Origin: a virus
Direction: 5' to 3' (one strand)
IMG/VR virus record: IMGVR_UViG_3300027806_000042
Span: 1 to 64,000 of that record
Length of the DNA stretch: 64,000 nt
Numbering within the stretch: the stretch's first letter is position 1; every line of letters begins with the position of its first letter. Below are positions 1-7,476 of the stretch, piece by piece. The position numbers were made by a program, and so were the translations under genes. The notes under the pieces were generated by a model, which was given only the letters and a program-made list of their open reading frames with translations, did not search any database and had not been told where the DNA came from.

Positions 1-1
1 G

Positions 2-385
2 CGTGGCGCGGACCTGAGTGGCGCGGACCTGAGTGGCGCGGCCCTGAGTGGCATGGACCTGCGTGGCTCGAACCTGCGTGGCGCGGACCTGAGTGGCGCG
101 GACCTGAGTGGCGCGGACCTGAGTGACTCGGACCTGCGTGGCGCCAAAATCAACGATAAAACAGCCCTTGGGATTATCCGCCGCGCCACTCGGGCGGACG
201 GGTACGAGTTTTTTCTTTGGCAATGCGAAGAAGGCTTTTTTATCAAGGCCGGTTGCCGTTTTATGGATATGGAAACCGCGCGCCAGCATTGGACAAACAC
301 GCGAGCCGGTACGCCCCTGGGTGCCGAGAGCCAAGACATCCTCGATTTCTTTGCCGCAGCAATCGCCAAAGCAACAGGAGGCTAA
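2..385 (+). CDS. pentapeptide-repeat protein, 5' end outside window
   Basis: The reading frame is open from the first complete codon, so the true start lies upstream; an internal ATG at 53 is only a repeat codon. The N-terminal visible part is built of A(D/N)LxG pentapeptides, which fold into a right-handed quadrilateral beta-helix in this family. They are encoded by a near-perfect 15-bp tandem repeat (gcgcggacctgagtg). About 75 non-repeat residues follow, with aromatic-rich stretches such as FFLWQCEEGFF, as seen in other phage pentapeptide proteins. Function is unknown; some family members mimic DNA. It heads the visible early operon and is followed after 4 bp by the next gene. Confidence 0.85.
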   Translation, partial: RGADLSGADLSGAALSGMDLRGSNLRGADLSGADLSGADLSDSDLRGAKINDKTALGIIRRATRADGYEFFLWQCEEGFFIKAGCRFMDMETARQHWTNTRAGTPLGAESQDILDFFAAAIAKATGG

Positions 386-389
386 CCCA

Positions 390-965
390 ATGAAGAAAAA
401 TCTACGGATTCCGGCTGAAGCCGTGGCGTTCTATCTAAAAATAGAAGCCGCAACCGCACTTCTAAACCGGTCAAACCTTTCAGGGGTTATCGGCGGGGAA
501 ACACGCTCTAGCCTGTATCGTTCTTTGGAAAACTACCGGCAGAGCCTTCGCACAGTCTGGTATCAAACCACCGCCTACAAGGCGATCAATGATCGGTTTG
601 ACCAGATCAACGGCAAGGCTGACAGCTTCACGCTACCCGCCAGCGATGCCTTGGAAGCCGCAGCATGGGCCGAGGCCCGGCTTGATGCCTTGGGGGTTCC
701 AAAATCCGCAAGGGCCGGGGCTGAAGTGGTGCGCGCCAGCGAAGGCCCATCAGCTAATGGCTATAAATACGGCGCAATCGGGACAACCTACACCCTACGC
801 CGCACAGGTGCGGGACACTACGACCTTGTGGCGATAGACCGAACAACGGTTTATCCTAAGGATAAAGGCTTACAGGCTTTGCGCGTGAGCGAAGCGGCGC
901 GCGATGCAATCCACAAGAAAGCGATGGAAGGAATCACCCTTTTGACTCATGAGGCCAACCAATGA
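390..965 (+). CDS. hypothetical early protein, 191 aa
   Basis: Start chosen at the ATG preceded by an AGGAGG ribosome site at 376-381; an upstream in-frame ATG would overlap the preceding gene. The protein is mostly alpha-helical in appearance, with no membrane segment and no motif I recognise. The C-terminal third has a YGAIGTTYTLRRTGAGHYDLVAIDR stretch that looks like beta-strands. It is translationally coupled to the next gene by an ATGA overlap at 962. Confidence 0.7.
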   Translation: MKKNLRIPAEAVAFYLKIEAATALLNRSNLSGVIGGETRSSLYRSLENYRQSLRTVWYQTTAYKAINDRFDQINGKADSFTLPASDALEAAAWAEARLDALGVPKSARAGAEVVRASEGPSANGYKYGAIGTTYTLRRTGAGHYDLVAIDRTTVYPKDKGLQALRVSEAARDAIHKKAMEGITLLTHEANQ

Positions 966-1153
966 CCGACAAGGAACGTATAGCAGCCCTACGGGCGGCA
1001 CTTAAGGAAACCGTGACAGAACGGGGCGCCCATGCCTTCTATGTCGCTGCAACCGCAGCGCGAAGGCTTGCCGCTATCAATTCAACAGCCTTGGAGGCAC
1101 TAAGGCTAGACGACAAGACAGAAATCACAGGTGAGAAGGACACAAAACAATGA
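962..1153 (+). CDS. small hypothetical protein, 63 aa
   Basis: Short charged alpha-helical protein (MTDKERIAALRAALKE start) that overlaps its upstream neighbour by 4 bases and the downstream gene by 4 bases. No known domain. Retained because of coupling, codon use like its neighbours and absence of any competing frame. Confidence 0.6.
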   Translation: MTDKERIAALRAALKETVTERGAHAFYVAATAARRLAAINSTALEALRLDDKTEITGEKDTKQ

Positions 1154-1305
1154 CACCAAACGACATCAAGGGGCTGGCTAAATTGTTTGAACTAGCAGCC
1201 AACAACAAACCTGTGGCGCCCGGATTGGTTATGGTTGTCTTGTCGCCTGAAGATTGCCGGGCAATTTCCGATCTATTGCTATCAATCCACAAAGGAGCCG
1301 CATAA
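1150..1305 (+). CDS. small hypothetical protein, 51 aa
   Basis: Begins at ATG 1150, inside the stop of the previous gene (ATGA), and ends in GAA at the TAA 1303-1305. The sequence is helical with an LFELAANN core and two Asp/Glu-rich turns. No family recognised. It abuts the next start without a gap. Confidence 0.55.
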   Translation: MTPNDIKGLAKLFELAANNKPVAPGLVMVVLSPEDCRAISDLLLSIHKGAA

Positions 1306-1485
1306 ATGCGTGTAACGGCCATCGCAGCTTTCGCAGCCGCGCAAGTGCTGCGAGACTATCTAATCTCGGGCGGAAACCTACCCGGCATTGATGATGATGA
1401 TGTCGGGGAGTTTCTTGACGCCTTGATGAAATCCAAAACCATTGACATAGGAGATGATGATGCTGACCCTTCAACAGATTCGTGA
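1306..1485 (+). CDS. small acidic hypothetical protein, 59 aa
   Basis: ATG immediately follows the previous stop; an AGGAG lies 11 bases upstream within the preceding gene. The N-terminal half is Ala-rich and helical; the C-terminal half is strongly acidic (IDDDD and GDDDADPS stretches). It overlaps the start of the Ala-rich gene by about 26 bp. No homologue recognised. Confidence 0.5.
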   Translation: MRVTAIAAFAAAQVLRDYLISGGNLPGIDDDDVGEFLDALMKSKTIDIGDDDADPSTDS

Positions 1486-2050
1486 ACGGTCGCCTTGCTC
1501 GGAAGGCTGGACCGAACTTCTCAAATCCCTAGGCAATCCGCCGATGGATACCGTGATTTCCCTTGGCGATGTTGCCAAATCCAATGGCGCGGCAGACGCT
1601 TGGTGGTGCGTCAGGGCTTTGGATTGGAACAACGAACAGGTGCGCCGCGAGGTTATCAAGGCACTGATTCCAGCGGTTGAACGCGCATCGAAACACACGA
1701 CTGATAAGCGTGTGTATGATTGTATCGGCGCGCTTAAAGATTGGCTTGATGGGAAACCCGCCGATCTTGATGCGGCGGCAAGGGCGGCAGGGGCGGCGGC
1801 AAGGGCGGCAGGGGCGGCGGCAAGGGCGGCAGATGCGGCGGTAGATGCGGAAAGGGCGCCGGCAGATGCGGCAAGGGCGGCGGCATGGGCGGCAGATGCG
1901 GAAAGGGCGACGGCATGGGCGGCATGGGCGGCAGATGCGGCAGGGGCGGCATGGGCGGCATGGGCGGCAGATGCGGCAGGGGCGGCAGAACTCGAAGCCC
2001 AACGCGCCGATCTTATCGCAGCATTTCCACCCCTTATTCTGAAGGATTAA
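1460..2050 (+). CDS. phage protein with C-terminal Ala-rich repeat, 196 aa
   Basis: Three consecutive ATGs occur at 1454, 1457 and 1460; an AGGAG ending at 1453 best serves the third. The N-terminal ~100 residues form a globular domain (RERSPCSEGW, AWWCVRAL, DWLDGKPADL motifs) seen in many phage and bacterial proteins of unknown role. Residues ~105-180 are a degenerate AA(R/W/D/G)AA repeat. The protein closes with RADLIAAFPPLI, a tail shared with the gene at 25071. Function unknown. The repeat DNA also opens long spurious frames on the other strand. Confidence 0.75.
   Translation: MLTLQQIRERSPCSEGWTELLKSLGNPPMDTVISLGDVAKSNGAADAWWCVRALDWNNEQVRREVIKALIPAVERASKHTTDKRVYDCIGALKDWLDGKPADLDAAARAAGAAARAAGAAARAADAAVDAERAPADAARAAAWAADAERATAWAAWAADAAGAAWAAWAADAAGAAELEAQRADLIAAFPPLILKD
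1771..1990 (+). repeat. GC-rich imperfect tandem repeat inside the Ala-rich gene
   Basis: Short units built from ggcggcaagg, gcagatgcgg and gcatgggcgg alternate for about 220 bp. All keep the Ala-rich frame, so length changes in multiples of 3 would be tolerated. Such arrays are prone to replication slippage and to assembly errors. Confidence 0.8.
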
Positions 2051-2054
2051 ACCA

Positions 2055-2276
2055 ATGACAAAGCGAGAAACAGCCCTGGCACTACTGCGCCAGGGCGCGA
2101 CCCTGCAAGCCATTATTGACGCCACAGGCTGGACCAAAGGCACGGCTAGTAACTGGCTGGCTGAAATCCGCCGAACCCATATCCTAGGAACCTTCCGGCA
2201 CAGGTGCGTGGGGCCGAACAACACCGGGGCTAAAGGCTCCTACACGATTTACACCCTGAAAGGAGACAACCAATGA
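2055..2276 (+). CDS. DUF3489-like winged-helix protein, 73 aa
   Basis: The sequence TKRETALALLRQGATLQAIIDATGW followed by T-A-SNWLAEIRR and a C-terminal YTIYTL strand matches the DUF3489 pattern, a small helix-turn-helix or winged-helix domain that probably binds DNA. The size is normal for a single domain. It lies 4 bp after the Ala-rich gene and overlaps the next gene by 4 bp. A regulatory role is inferred only. Confidence 0.7.
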   Translation: MTKRETALALLRQGATLQAIIDATGWTKGTASNWLAEIRRTHILGTFRHRCVGPNNTGAKGSYTIYTLKGDNQ

Positions 2277-2674
2277 CTGACCTTCTAACCCGCATCGAAA
2301 ACAACCAGCCCATCGAAGCACAGGAACTCTATGACTTCGTTGTGGCGGCTATTGTAAAGCAAGGGCGCCCTTCAGTGGGGGATAATGACAGGTGCCTCTA
2401 TCGAGGCCCGGACGGGCTTAAATGTGCCTATGGTCACGTCCATCCTGACAGCATGTATTCTGAAAATATGGAGAACCGTGATATTCAAGAACTATCGGAA
2501 AGATATATGCTTCCCAAAAGTCTAATCCGTCACGCTGCTTTGTTGAGCAGCCTTCAACTATGCCATGATGGACCATCTTCAATCAACGACTTCATCTTTA
2601 TTAAAGAATTTTGCCAAAATGCAAATGCAGTAGCCAAAAAATACAACCTCAAACCCTACGGAGAAAACCCATGA
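2273..2674 (+). CDS. phage protein of unknown function, 133 aa
   Basis: Contains the signature RCLYRGPDGLKCAYGHVHPD followed by an acidic MENRDIQEL segment, a pattern common in small phage and prophage proteins (C-Y-RG-DG-KCA-G). The conserved cysteines might bind metal, but no catalytic site is evident. Coupled by ATGA to both neighbours. Confidence 0.7.
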   Translation: MTDLLTRIENNQPIEAQELYDFVVAAIVKQGRPSVGDNDRCLYRGPDGLKCAYGHVHPDSMYSENMENRDIQELSERYMLPKSLIRHAALLSSLQLCHDGPSSINDFIFIKEFCQNANAVAKKYNLKPYGENP

Positions 2675-2847
2675 TCGTCATGAAAATCAGCGCCACCATA
2701 ACCCTTATCGCCGTGGTTATCCTGTTCCTAACCGTGCCTCTGATTAAGGAGCGCGGCGACCTTTGGGATAAGGTATCAGACAGGGCAGTGGAAGCCTTGG
2801 TAGGCGGGGTTGTATGTTCCCTTCTCGCCCTCATTTGGGGAGTATGA
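2671..2847 (+). CDS. small membrane protein, 58 aa
   Basis: Start chosen at the ATGA overlap with the previous gene. Two hydrophobic helices are predicted by eye: residues ~7-24 (ATITLIAVVILFLTVPL) and ~44-57 (VGGVVCSLLALIW), separated by a charged loop. Role unknown; small inner-membrane proteins of this type are common in phage early regions. It is the last gene before a bidirectional terminator. Confidence 0.65.
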   Translation: MIVMKISATITLIAVVILFLTVPLIKERGDLWDKVSDRAVEALVGGVVCSLLALIWGV

Positions 2848-2851
2848 CATT

Positions 2852-2888
2852 AAAAAAAGCCGGGTGGATTTCCCGCCCGGCTTCTTTC
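2852..2888. terminator. bidirectional rho-independent terminator
   Basis: A stem of about 10 bp (agccgggtgg paired with ccgcccggct, one G-U pair) with a 5-nt loop lies between convergent genes. It has an A-run on the left (T-run for the minus strand) and cttcttt on the right. It can stop both the plus-strand early operon and the leftward primase operon. Confidence 0.85.
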
Positions 2889-2890
2889 AT

Positions 2891-4594
2891 TTAAAACGGA
2901 TCATCCGGCAAATCCCCATACGATCCACCATCACTAAACCCACCAGTCGCAGGGACATATTTAATCCCACACCATCCAGCCTTGCCCTGGTGCGACCACT
3001 TAGCTTTCCACACATGAAACTCATTCCCCTTTTCCTTTGATCTATGGATAGTCAGGCCAAAGTCAGGGCGGTTGTACCACTCAGCACTATGCGAGATTGA
3101 ATAACCCCCTGGAACCCAATCAGCAGATTGCCCCATGGGCTTTGCCGGATGCGCGATCACGAAGAACACAACCTCTGCCCGCTCTGCAAACATCTTAAAC
3201 TTTGCCAGCATTTCACCAATGGCAGCAGTATCAACACCACCACCCTCCTTAGCATTCAGCTTCACAAAATTAAAGGGATCAACCACACAAGCCTTAACAC
3301 CCATCCGCCTTACGGCGGTTTCAAAGCGTTCGATCAAACTTTCAGGCGTCGGCATAACCCCTTCATGGGTCAACAGTGTCACACGCTCATTCAACCACGC
3401 CATAGCCTCAAGCATGGTGGCTTCATTCATCCGAGGGGTAGGACCATCACCAAAGGGGCGCCCTGTTTTCAGCGCAGCCAGCCTAGCCAAGTGCATCGCC
3501 GGGGGAGATTCAAACGAAGCAAACGCAACCCGCCAATCATGAAGTTTCATGGCATTGACCAGAAGCGAATCAATGAAGGGACTCTTGCCGCTGTTCGGAA
3601 TACCCGTCACCACCACCAGATTTCCAGGGTTAAGGGTGAAAAACTCATCCACATTCTGGAAGCCCGTAGAAAGGCCAGGAGGCAGGCCGCGCCGATAAAG
3701 GTCCACAACCCTATCCAGATAATCCGAGGCGCTTGCAACCCCTTCAATCGGCCACCGGATAGCGTTCTTAATGCAATCCCGCAAGGCATCAGGGCCATGC
3801 TTTACCAGAACATCATTGGCATCCTTGCAGCCTGCCGGATAGCTAACCTTCCAGCACTTCGCTTTGCCTAGGCGCCTAGCCAACTCATTCGCGGTTGTCT
3901 GTCCCGGCCCGTCAGCATCCACAGCAAGGTAAATATCAGGCGCTTGGGCTAGTAATTCGTCGTGGTGCGCCATCCATTTAAGGCGAGAGGCATCATCCTG
4001 AGTGTTCGCTTCAATCGCACCGGACGGAATCGAGGCAGCGGCCATGCCAGCTTGCCAAAAGGAAATCGCATCACCTTCGCCTTCAGTGATTATAACCGGC
4101 TCACCAACCTTGCACTTGTCAGCAAGGTATAAAGTCTGAGCCGATCCCGTCTGGGTGAAAGCCTTATCCTCAATACACCGCCACTTAACAGCATAGTCAT
4201 TGTCTTTATGACGATACACAAACCCAACCGCATCGGCTTCCTTATTCATCTTTCGGAAAAAAGCCTTGCCACTGGTTATCCCCGCAGCCTCAGCAACAGC
4301 CGATGAAATGCCCCGTTCTTCTAGCCACATCAGGGCATCCATAGTTAAATCACCTCGCTCAATCTGTTTAATTGGCACAACGCTGGTCTGCATTTCCGGT
4401 TTCCTTTTGGTTTCTTCGCGCCTTGAAGCGCCACTAACCCCGCAATGGTGGCAATGATATACCACCCTATCCCCTTCATCGCGTAGTGATAGTGGCGTGT
4501 CTGACTTATTCCTTCGTTGTGGCCCGCATGACGGGCAAAATACCCGATTCTCCCCGCGATTGGCGCGGGTTATGACATAATCTGCCAGCATCAT
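2891..4594 (-). CDS. DNA primase-helicase (T7 gp4/DnaB type), 567 aa
   Basis: Synthesises RNA primers and unwinds DNA at the replication fork. Domains in order: an N-terminal zinc finger with C20xxC23 and C48xxC51; a TOPRIM region with TEGEGDAISFWQAG and the acidic pair in YLAVDADGPGQ; then a RecA-like DnaB-family ATPase with Walker A GIPNSGKS and Walker B ACVVDPFNFV, followed by FFVIAHPAKP. The length fits bifunctional phage primase-helicases. Expression may be controlled by a hairpin that covers its ribosome site (4595-4610). No DNA polymerase is encoded in this window, so a host or distant phage polymerase must follow it. Confidence 0.95.
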   Translation of the reverse strand: MMLADYVITRANRGENRVFCPSCGPQRRNKSDTPLSLRDEGDRVVYHCHHCGVSGASRREETKRKPEMQTSVVPIKQIERGDLTMDALMWLEERGISSAVAEAAGITSGKAFFRKMNKEADAVGFVYRHKDNDYAVKWRCIEDKAFTQTGSAQTLYLADKCKVGEPVIITEGEGDAISFWQAGMAAASIPSGAIEANTQDDASRLKWMAHHDELLAQAPDIYLAVDADGPGQTTANELARRLGKAKCWKVSYPAGCKDANDVLVKHGPDALRDCIKNAIRWPIEGVASASDYLDRVVDLYRRGLPPGLSTGFQNVDEFFTLNPGNLVVVTGIPNSGKSPFIDSLLVNAMKLHDWRVAFASFESPPAMHLARLAALKTGRPFGDGPTPRMNEATMLEAMAWLNERVTLLTHEGVMPTPESLIERFETAVRRMGVKACVVDPFNFVKLNAKEGGGVDTAAIGEMLAKFKMFAERAEVVFFVIAHPAKPMGQSADWVPGGYSISHSAEWYNRPDFGLTIHRSKEKGNEFHVWKAKWSHQGKAGWCGIKYVPATGGFSDGGSYGDLPDDPF

Positions 4595-4610
4595 GTAACC
4601 TTTAGGTTAC
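4595..4610 (-). promoter_or_regulatory. inverted repeat covering the primase-helicase ribosome site
   Basis: GTAACCT-tt-AGGTTAC (plus strand) abuts the start codon. In the mRNA the AAAGG Shine-Dalgarno lies in the loop and 3' arm of the 7-bp hairpin, so folding would mask it. This could be a translational operator; the effect is inferred. Confidence 0.55.
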
Positions 4611-4679
4611 AGGCTCACGTCTTGCCTGTTGCGCCTGCATTGCGACCCATCTGGGGAGACTGGGTAGCAGACTGCTATC

Positions 4680-4708
4680 TATATATCACCACGGCTCCCG
4701 AGATTCAA
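4680..4708 (-). promoter_or_regulatory. candidate sigma70-type promoter for primase-helicase
   Basis: Minus-strand TTGAAT (-35, 4703-4708) and TATATA (-10, 4680-4685) with a 17-bp spacer, located just upstream of the primase-helicase and overlapping the 3' end of the zinc-ribbon gene. Identified by consensus only. Confidence 0.5.
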
Positions 4709-4932
4709 TTCTCGAACTCGCCTGTAATGACACCTATAACCGCGCTTGAACCATCATGCTTCCGCTCGCCCTTCCGCTTGCCGCATTGAGGACAACGAAA
4801 ATACAACGGATGCTTGACGGTAGCCGCGATCCACTCATACCCGCAGGCAGAGCATTCAATCTCTAGCTTTATTACGGGGCCGGGCGGCAGCTTTGCCAAC
4901 TCCCTTATTCGGCTTGGAATCTTTGGCTTCAT
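4705..4932 (-). CDS. zinc-ribbon protein, 75 aa
   Basis: Two CxxC knuckles (ECSACGYEW and RCPQCGKRKG), spaced 16 residues apart, define a zinc ribbon, a fold used for nucleic-acid or protein binding. The N-terminus is basic (KPKIPSRIRELAKLPPG). The first 77 bp overlap the end of the metallophosphoesterase gene in another frame, an unusually long overlap, but the cysteine pattern supports the frame. Probably cotranscribed with that gene. Confidence 0.7.
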   Translation of the reverse strand: MKPKIPSRIRELAKLPPGPVIKLEIECSACGYEWIAATVKHPLYFRCPQCGKRKGERKHDGSSAVIGVITGEFEN

Positions 4933-5857
4933 GAATCAGACTCCCCCGAAAGAACGCGCGCCCTGCCAACACTTCACAAATCTCAGGCGGCAATAGCTGC
5001 CCCTTATGGAATGTCAGAACGCAAAACCCCTGCCCCCAATTCTTAGGGCTATCCTCGTCATAGTCAAACTGAGGACCGCCAATATCAGCCAGGGTGCCGC
5101 AATCAATACCAAACCGGCGCCCGCTGTAATCGGTCCAGGGCGTGACTTGCAGCCGATGCAAGTGCCCCGTCACAATAGAGCGGCCAGCCCGTAGGACGTT
5201 GTTATAGGCGCCATGGATACCATTGTGCCAGCGATGTTTGACAATCATGGACTGATTGATTTCCACTGACATACTTTCGCGCCAATCTTCTAGGTGATGG
5301 CGAAGCATCATGCCCGCCAAATGGCGGTAATCCGGGGCTTGTAGGGCCAGCCGCTTGTCAAACCTAATATCATGGTTGCCGATAGTGCGAAGCAACTCAG
5401 CATCACCAGCAACCTCTTGAATCTCGGCCATGCGCTGCTTTACTTCATCCAACTCAGCATGAAGCGGAGGGGTTTCACGCCAGCCTTCAGGATCATGGCG
5501 AGAGATAGAAGCCCCGTCCAGAACATCGCCATTGGCGATAACCGCCTTGGGCTTCAAGTCTTTGACGATCTTGAGCAAAGCATGATTGGCCGGGGTTAGC
5601 TGCGCCTTGGGCCACCAATGGGAATCTGAGAACACAACAATCGTGCCAGATTCAATCTGAAAGGGCGCCCGCTTAGTATAATCAATAGGCTTGTTATCTA
5701 GGCTGGCTGTCTGAAGGATAACACCCTTACCCATCAAGGAATCTCGGCGCCTAATGATACTGCGAACATTTATGCCTGTAATTTTTGACACTTTAGTAGG
5801 GGAGCACTCCCCGTCCTTCCATGCCTTTATAAACTCTTGGTCGGTCAACTTTTGCAT
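4856..5857 (-). CDS. calcineurin-like metallophosphoesterase with N-terminal HTH, 333 aa
   Basis: Metal-dependent phosphoesterase. Motifs in order: SDSHWW (~75), NGDVLDG (~111), GNHD (~161), NGIHG (~214) and GHLHR (~231), matching the D-H, GD, GNHD, H and GHxH signature of the superfamily. The first ~40 residues (DQEFIKAWKDGECSPTKVSKITGIN) look like a helix-turn-helix. Substrate is unknown; phage members are often proposed to act on DNA ends or nucleotides. A GGGGAG ribosome site precedes the start. The C-terminal tail is basic and Lys/Arg-rich. Confidence 0.85.
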   Translation of the reverse strand: MQKLTDQEFIKAWKDGECSPTKVSKITGINVRSIIRRRDSLMGKGVILQTASLDNKPIDYTKRAPFQIESGTIVVFSDSHWWPKAQLTPANHALLKIVKDLKPKAVIANGDVLDGASISRHDPEGWRETPPLHAELDEVKQRMAEIQEVAGDAELLRTIGNHDIRFDKRLALQAPDYRHLAGMMLRHHLEDWRESMSVEINQSMIVKHRWHNGIHGAYNNVLRAGRSIVTGHLHRLQVTPWTDYSGRRFGIDCGTLADIGGPQFDYDEDSPKNWGQGFCVLTFHKGQLLPPEICEVLAGRAFFRGSLIHEAKDSKPNKGVGKAAARPRNKARD

Positions 5858-5911
5858 CTGTCTCCCCTATGTGCAAAACTGAAACGGCGCTACCATATAT
5901 TGTGGATAATC

Positions 5912-5933
5912 TCAAGTGATTTTTTATACTTGA
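5912..5933. promoter_or_regulatory. inverted repeat TCAAGT-N10-ACTTGA, possible operator
   Basis: Perfect 6-bp arms flank a 10-bp AT-rich spacer about 55 bp upstream of the metallophosphoesterase gene, where its promoter should lie. The symmetry suits a dimeric repressor site, but no binding protein can be assigned. Confidence 0.4.
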
Positions 5934-5953
5934 TTTAATGGAATGGGGGTGCT

Positions 5954-5994
5954 ACAAAATAAAGAAGGGGAGCGCCCGGCAAAGGCGCCCCCCT
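5954..5994 (-). terminator. rho-independent terminator, leftward
   Basis: An 11-bp stem with one A-C mismatch (aggggagcgcc against ggcgcccccct, loop cggcaaa) is followed on the minus strand by cttctttatttt. It would stop leftward transcription arriving from about 6.0-6.5 kb before it enters the metallophosphoesterase operon. Confidence 0.65.
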
Positions 5995-6469
5995 CAAAAA
6001 GTCACCTTGTCACAACCAAGGTGGGCGAGAACGCCATAGGCGATTTTATCTCCCATTTTAGTTTGATAGTCAAGTGGCTTTTTTATAGCCACCGGCCTTA
6101 TGCTGGGCGATCCTGCCGACCTATGGGAACGGGCAGGCAACGCAAACACTCAAGGGCATGGGAAAAGGTAAGTCTCGCCACAGCTTGTCGAGACAAACCA
6201 GGACTGGCTCTGTGATAAACCACAACCAGACAAGGTGAATGTAGTCGTTTGCGTGGCTGTTCACTGACCGTCATTTCCGCAAGGAAAAGCTCTGCTCCAA
6301 TGCCGACAGGATGACCCCGGCTTTTAGAGGCGCAACGCAAATTGTGAACGTCGAAACCGACTGATGGGACCCGACAAACACTATGAAGCCTTCTCGTGTA
6401 GGGAAGGCTTTGTCTCCAATCTTCCCTCCACCCCAACAAACACGGGCAGAGAAGGGGTAGAATACTAGG
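5995..6469. other. gene-poor structured intergenic region
   Basis: No convincing coding frame; open frames here lack ribosome sites and look non-coding. Local hairpins: caccttg/caaggtg (~6003-6023), gtggct/agccac (~6072-6090), gtctcg/cgagac (~6171-6200) and aagccttc/gaaggctt (~6384-6410). With a terminator at its left end it could encode a leftward small RNA, but I found no clear promoter for one. Confidence 0.4.
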
Positions 6470-6496
6470 TTGACAATGTAGAAAATATGTGATAAT
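6470..6496 (+). promoter_or_regulatory. sigma70 promoter of the methyltransferase gene
   Basis: Perfect TTGACA at 6470-6475 and an extended -10 TGTGATAAT (hexamer 6491-6496) with 15 bp between hexamers; TAATCT two bases further gives a 17-bp spacer. It lies 38 bp before the start codon, which has an AAGGAG ribosome site. Confidence 0.75.
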
Positions 6497-6533
6497 CTAA
6501 CTCTCATATGTAATGAAACCAAGGAGATAGAAT

Positions 6534-7316
6534 ATGACTAATCTTGTATCTATCGGTGATAGTTTCTTGTATCAAGGAGACTGTATTAAAGTTTTGGATG
6601 CCATCAAATCTAATTATGTTGATCTGGTTTTAACTGATCCTCCTTATGGGACAACGGCCTGTAAATGGGACTCGGTTATATCTATGGAATGTATGTGGCC
6701 TCGTATTATGCGAGCCTCGAAGCCCAATGCGGCTTTTGTTTTCACGGCTAGTCAACCGTTCTCAAGTATCTTGGGCGCCTCAAATATTTCAATGCTTCAG
6801 TATTCTTGGTATTGGCAGAAGTCCCGCGCTACGGGGCATTTGAACGCAAAACGACGCCCGCTGAAAAACGTTGAAGATATTTTGGTTTTTTACGGGGACC
6901 AACCAACCTACAATCCTCAAGGACTAACTAAGATTCAGAAGGTTGTGAAGAATAGCAAAAGCCACATGGCGCGTGGGGTTACTACTGATTCAACCAGCAC
7001 CGTAACGGGCGGCATTACCCGCGAAGAATACACCCAAGAATACACAAACTACCCTCGTCAAATCTTAGAATTTCCGTCCGAAGGTTTCACCGTTCACCCC
7101 ACTCAAAAGCCTGTGGCCCTGATGGAGTACCTAATTCGCACCTACACCAATGAAGGCGATACAATCCTAGACTTCACAATGGGTTCTGGAACCACGGGGG
7201 TCGCCTGCGTGAATACCGGGCGCCGGTTTGTCGGGGTTGAGAAAGACCCGTATTATTTCCAGATTGCCGTGGATAGGATCACTAAGGCATATGCAATCAA
7301 TCCCACGTTGATATAA
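6534..7316 (+). CDS. DNA methyltransferase, N4-cytosine/N6-adenine type, 260 aa
   Basis: Transfers a methyl group from S-adenosylmethionine to exocyclic amino groups of DNA bases. The catalytic TDPPYG (residues 34-39) comes before the AdoMet-binding FTMGSGTTG (214-222), the order of beta-class enzymes. The VHPTQKP motif sits before the latter, as usual. No restriction endonuclease is nearby, so it is a solitary enzyme that could protect phage DNA from host restriction or regulate genes. Recognition sequence unknown. It has its own strong promoter and is less GC-rich than its neighbours, which may indicate recent acquisition. Confidence 0.9.
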   Translation: MTNLVSIGDSFLYQGDCIKVLDAIKSNYVDLVLTDPPYGTTACKWDSVISMECMWPRIMRASKPNAAFVFTASQPFSSILGASNISMLQYSWYWQKSRATGHLNAKRRPLKNVEDILVFYGDQPTYNPQGLTKIQKVVKNSKSHMARGVTTDSTSTVTGGITREEYTQEYTNYPRQILEFPSEGFTVHPTQKPVALMEYLIRTYTNEGDTILDFTMGSGTTGVACVNTGRRFVGVEKDPYYFQIAVDRITKAYAINPTLI

Positions 7317-7370
7317 CAGGCTGGCGCCTAAAAGAATATAAGCATCCCTAAAAAATGTGGAAATTATCTA

Positions 7371-7400
7371 TTGACATTGGCTAGGGGATGATGATATAAG
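7371..7400 (+). promoter_or_regulatory. sigma70 promoter upstream of the 7477 gene
   Basis: Perfect TTGACA at 7371-7376 and TATAAG at 7395-7400, spacer 18 bp. The transcript would begin with a roughly 70-nt leader rich in cgc motifs (7408-7462), resembling the array downstream of the gene. Confidence 0.75.
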
Positions 7401-7476
7401 ATGGCGTCAGCGCTACTCTACGCACCACATCACGGCGCAGCGCTCCGCACGGCAACACAACGCAAGGAGATAACCA

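Noticed and set aside
123-389. Upstream extension of the 390-965 gene
   Set aside because: It would overlap the pentapeptide-repeat gene out of frame; AGGAGG marks the start at 390.
1529-2224. 231-codon minus-strand frame with CRPCR repeats
   Set aside because: It is the complement of the Ala-rich repeat; the coding frame on the plus strand explains the DNA.
6250-6440. RNase P RNA or tmRNA
   Set aside because: Isolated resemblances (GGAAAAGCTCTGCTCC, CGAAACCGACTGATGG, CCCGGCTTT) are out of the order and spacing required, and no TTCGA arm or CCA end is present.
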